Part shown: positions 12,817 through 13,766 of the stretch, piece after piece
Position numbering within the stretch: position 1 is the stretch's first letter
Layout: each line of letters begins with the position of its first letter
Assembly (NCBI GenBank): GCA_934668605.1
Contig: CAKUNY010000044.1
Location: forward strand, 1-13,766
Source: an uncultured Oscillospiraceae bacterium
GTDB lineage: Bacteria > Bacillota > Clostridia > Oscillospirales > Oscillospiraceae
Length of the DNA stretch: 13,766 nucleotides
Direction: 5' to 3'
Notes under the pieces: model-generated
What the model saw: the letters and a program-made list of their open reading frames with translations, nothing else
Database searches by the model: none
Told to the model about the DNA's origin: nothing
Translations under genes and position numbers: made by a program

Positions 12817-13766
12817 ATGAGCGAACTGAAACGGACGATTTTATACCAGGCACATCTCGACGCAGGCGCGACGATGGTCGACTTCGGCGGCTGGGACATG
12901 CCCATCCAGTATCCCGAAGGCATCATCGCGGAGCATCTGTACTGCCGCCGTCACTGCGGCATCTTTGACGTGTCCCATATGGGGCGTATCGACGTCGAAG
13001 GCCCCGATCAGGTGGCGTTCCTGCAGCACGTTCTGTCCAGCAACGTGCTCGCGCTCGACCTCAACCAGGCGCAGTACTGCATCATCCCCGACGCAAACGG
13101 CTACGCCATCGACGACGCGTATCTGTACCGCTTTGAAGAGGGCAAATACTTCCTCGTCATCAACGCCGGCAACATCGACAAGGACTGGGCGCACCTGATG
13201 AACGAAGCGAAGAACTTCGACGTCAAGCTCACGAACGTCTCCGACAAGTACGCGGCCATCGCCGTACAGGGTCCGGAGTCCAAGAAGATCCTCATGACGC
13301 TTGCAGGCGGCCGCCAGCTGACCCCCGAAAATGTCAAGAACGCGCTCAACAGCCTGACAATGGAGGGTAAGCCCGTCCGTATCGCAAAGACCGGCTACAC
13401 CGGCGAGCCCATCGGCTATGAGCTGTACTGCAACTCGGAAGACGCCCGGTACTTCTGGGATCGCCTCATCGAGCTGGGTGCGAAACCTACCGCGCTCGGC
13501 GCGCGCGACACCACGCGTATGGAAGCCGCGCTCCCGCTCTACGGCCACGAAATGGGCGAGTGCGAAATGGGCGGCGAGATTCAGATCTACGCCGTGCCGC
13601 TGGCGAAGTTCGCCGTTTCCTTCGACGAGGCCAAGGGCGATTTCATCGGCCGCGAACCGCTCAAGAAGCAGTTTGAGGCGCTCAAGAAGATCATGAACCG
13701 CGACTATTCCTCGATCGAGGACCTGCCGTACCGCATCCAGCCCATCTATCTCGAGGGCAAGGGCGT
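12817..13766 (+). CDS. gcvT: Aminomethyltransferase, glycine cleavage T protein (3' end beyond window)
   Basis: The T protein takes the aminomethyl group from the lipoylated H protein and passes the one-carbon unit to tetrahydrofolate, releasing ammonia. The frame is open to the window end, 316 codons of an expected 360-370. The start has AAGGAGG seven bases upstream. Typical stretches are VDFGGWDMPIQY (21-32), FDVSHMG (50-56), QAQYCIIPDANGYAIDD (85-100; D99/D100 cover the catalytic-Asp position), AVQGP, GYTGE and GARDTTRMEAALPLYGHE. After LYGHE the sequence (MGECEMGGEIQIYAVPLAKF, later a Lys-rich segment) departs from the commonest form, so this is a divergent or extended C-terminal half. 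It sits about 100 bases after the riboswitch terminator, and gcvH/gcvP genes would be expected downstream. Confidence 0.95.
   Translation, partial: MSELKRTILYQAHLDAGATMVDFGGWDMPIQYPEGIIAEHLYCRRHCGIFDVSHMGRIDVEGPDQVAFLQHVLSSNVLALDLNQAQYCIIPDANGYAIDDAYLYRFEEGKYFLVINAGNIDKDWAHLMNEAKNFDVKLTNVSDKYAAIAVQGPESKKILMTLAGGRQLTPENVKNALNSLTMEGKPVRIAKTGYTGEPIGYELYCNSEDARYFWDRLIELGAKPTALGARDTTRMEAALPLYGHEMGECEMGGEIQIYAVPLAKFAVSFDEAKGDFIGREPLKKQFEALKKIMNRDYSSIEDLPYRIQPIYLEGKG

Overview
The window looks like chromosomal DNA of a GC-rich Clostridia species, most likely Oscillospiraceae/Ruminococcaceae-like. The evidence is a PolC-type DNA polymerase III, which is the Firmicutes replicase. It sits behind the block cdsA-dxr-rseP-ispG, and a tandem glycine riboswitch drives gcvT. 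The family-level placement is inference.

Positions 1-7864 (+ strand) hold a housekeeping block. It runs from the tail of cdsA (phospholipid synthesis), overlapping dxr, through rseP (site-2 protease) and ispG to polC, and ends in a strong terminator at 7832-7864. dxr and ispG are two steps of the MEP isoprenoid pathway. Two copies of a ~106-bp two-hairpin repeat flank polC, one at 3387-3492 and one at 7902-8008. Each arm is a perfect hairpin preceded by GTAG, the layout of REP doublets (REPINs).

Positions 8065-10324 (- strand) hold a two-gene metal-homeostasis operon behind a good promoter. The first gene is a COG0523/CobW GTPase with a CxCC motif and a long, internally duplicated His/Asp/Cys-rich insert. 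The second is a degenerate relative that seems fused to a YcgQ/TIGR03943-like C-terminal domain.

Positions 10366-10675 (+ strand) hold a promoter, tRNA-Ser(TGA), tRNA-Ser(GCT) and a terminator.

Positions 10709-11069 hold what looks like a complete type I toxin-antitoxin locus. A 31-residue membrane peptide is encoded on the - strand with a long structured 5' leader. A convergent ~90-nt antisense RNA on the + strand has its own promoter and terminator. The toxin leader carries alternative hairpins around its ribosome-binding site. It also carries a 14-nt segment (20 with wobbles) complementary to its own 3' region, exactly where the antisense RNA binds. This suggests a long-range riboregulatory switch and is the most interesting item in the window.

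Positions 11102-12294 (- strand) hold a fold-type I PLP aminotransferase with its promoter. Positions 12422-13766 (+ strand) hold a promoter, a tandem glycine riboswitch with an intrinsic terminator, and gcvT, which runs off the window end. gcvT starts the glycine cleavage system, and the riboswitch ties it to glycine level.
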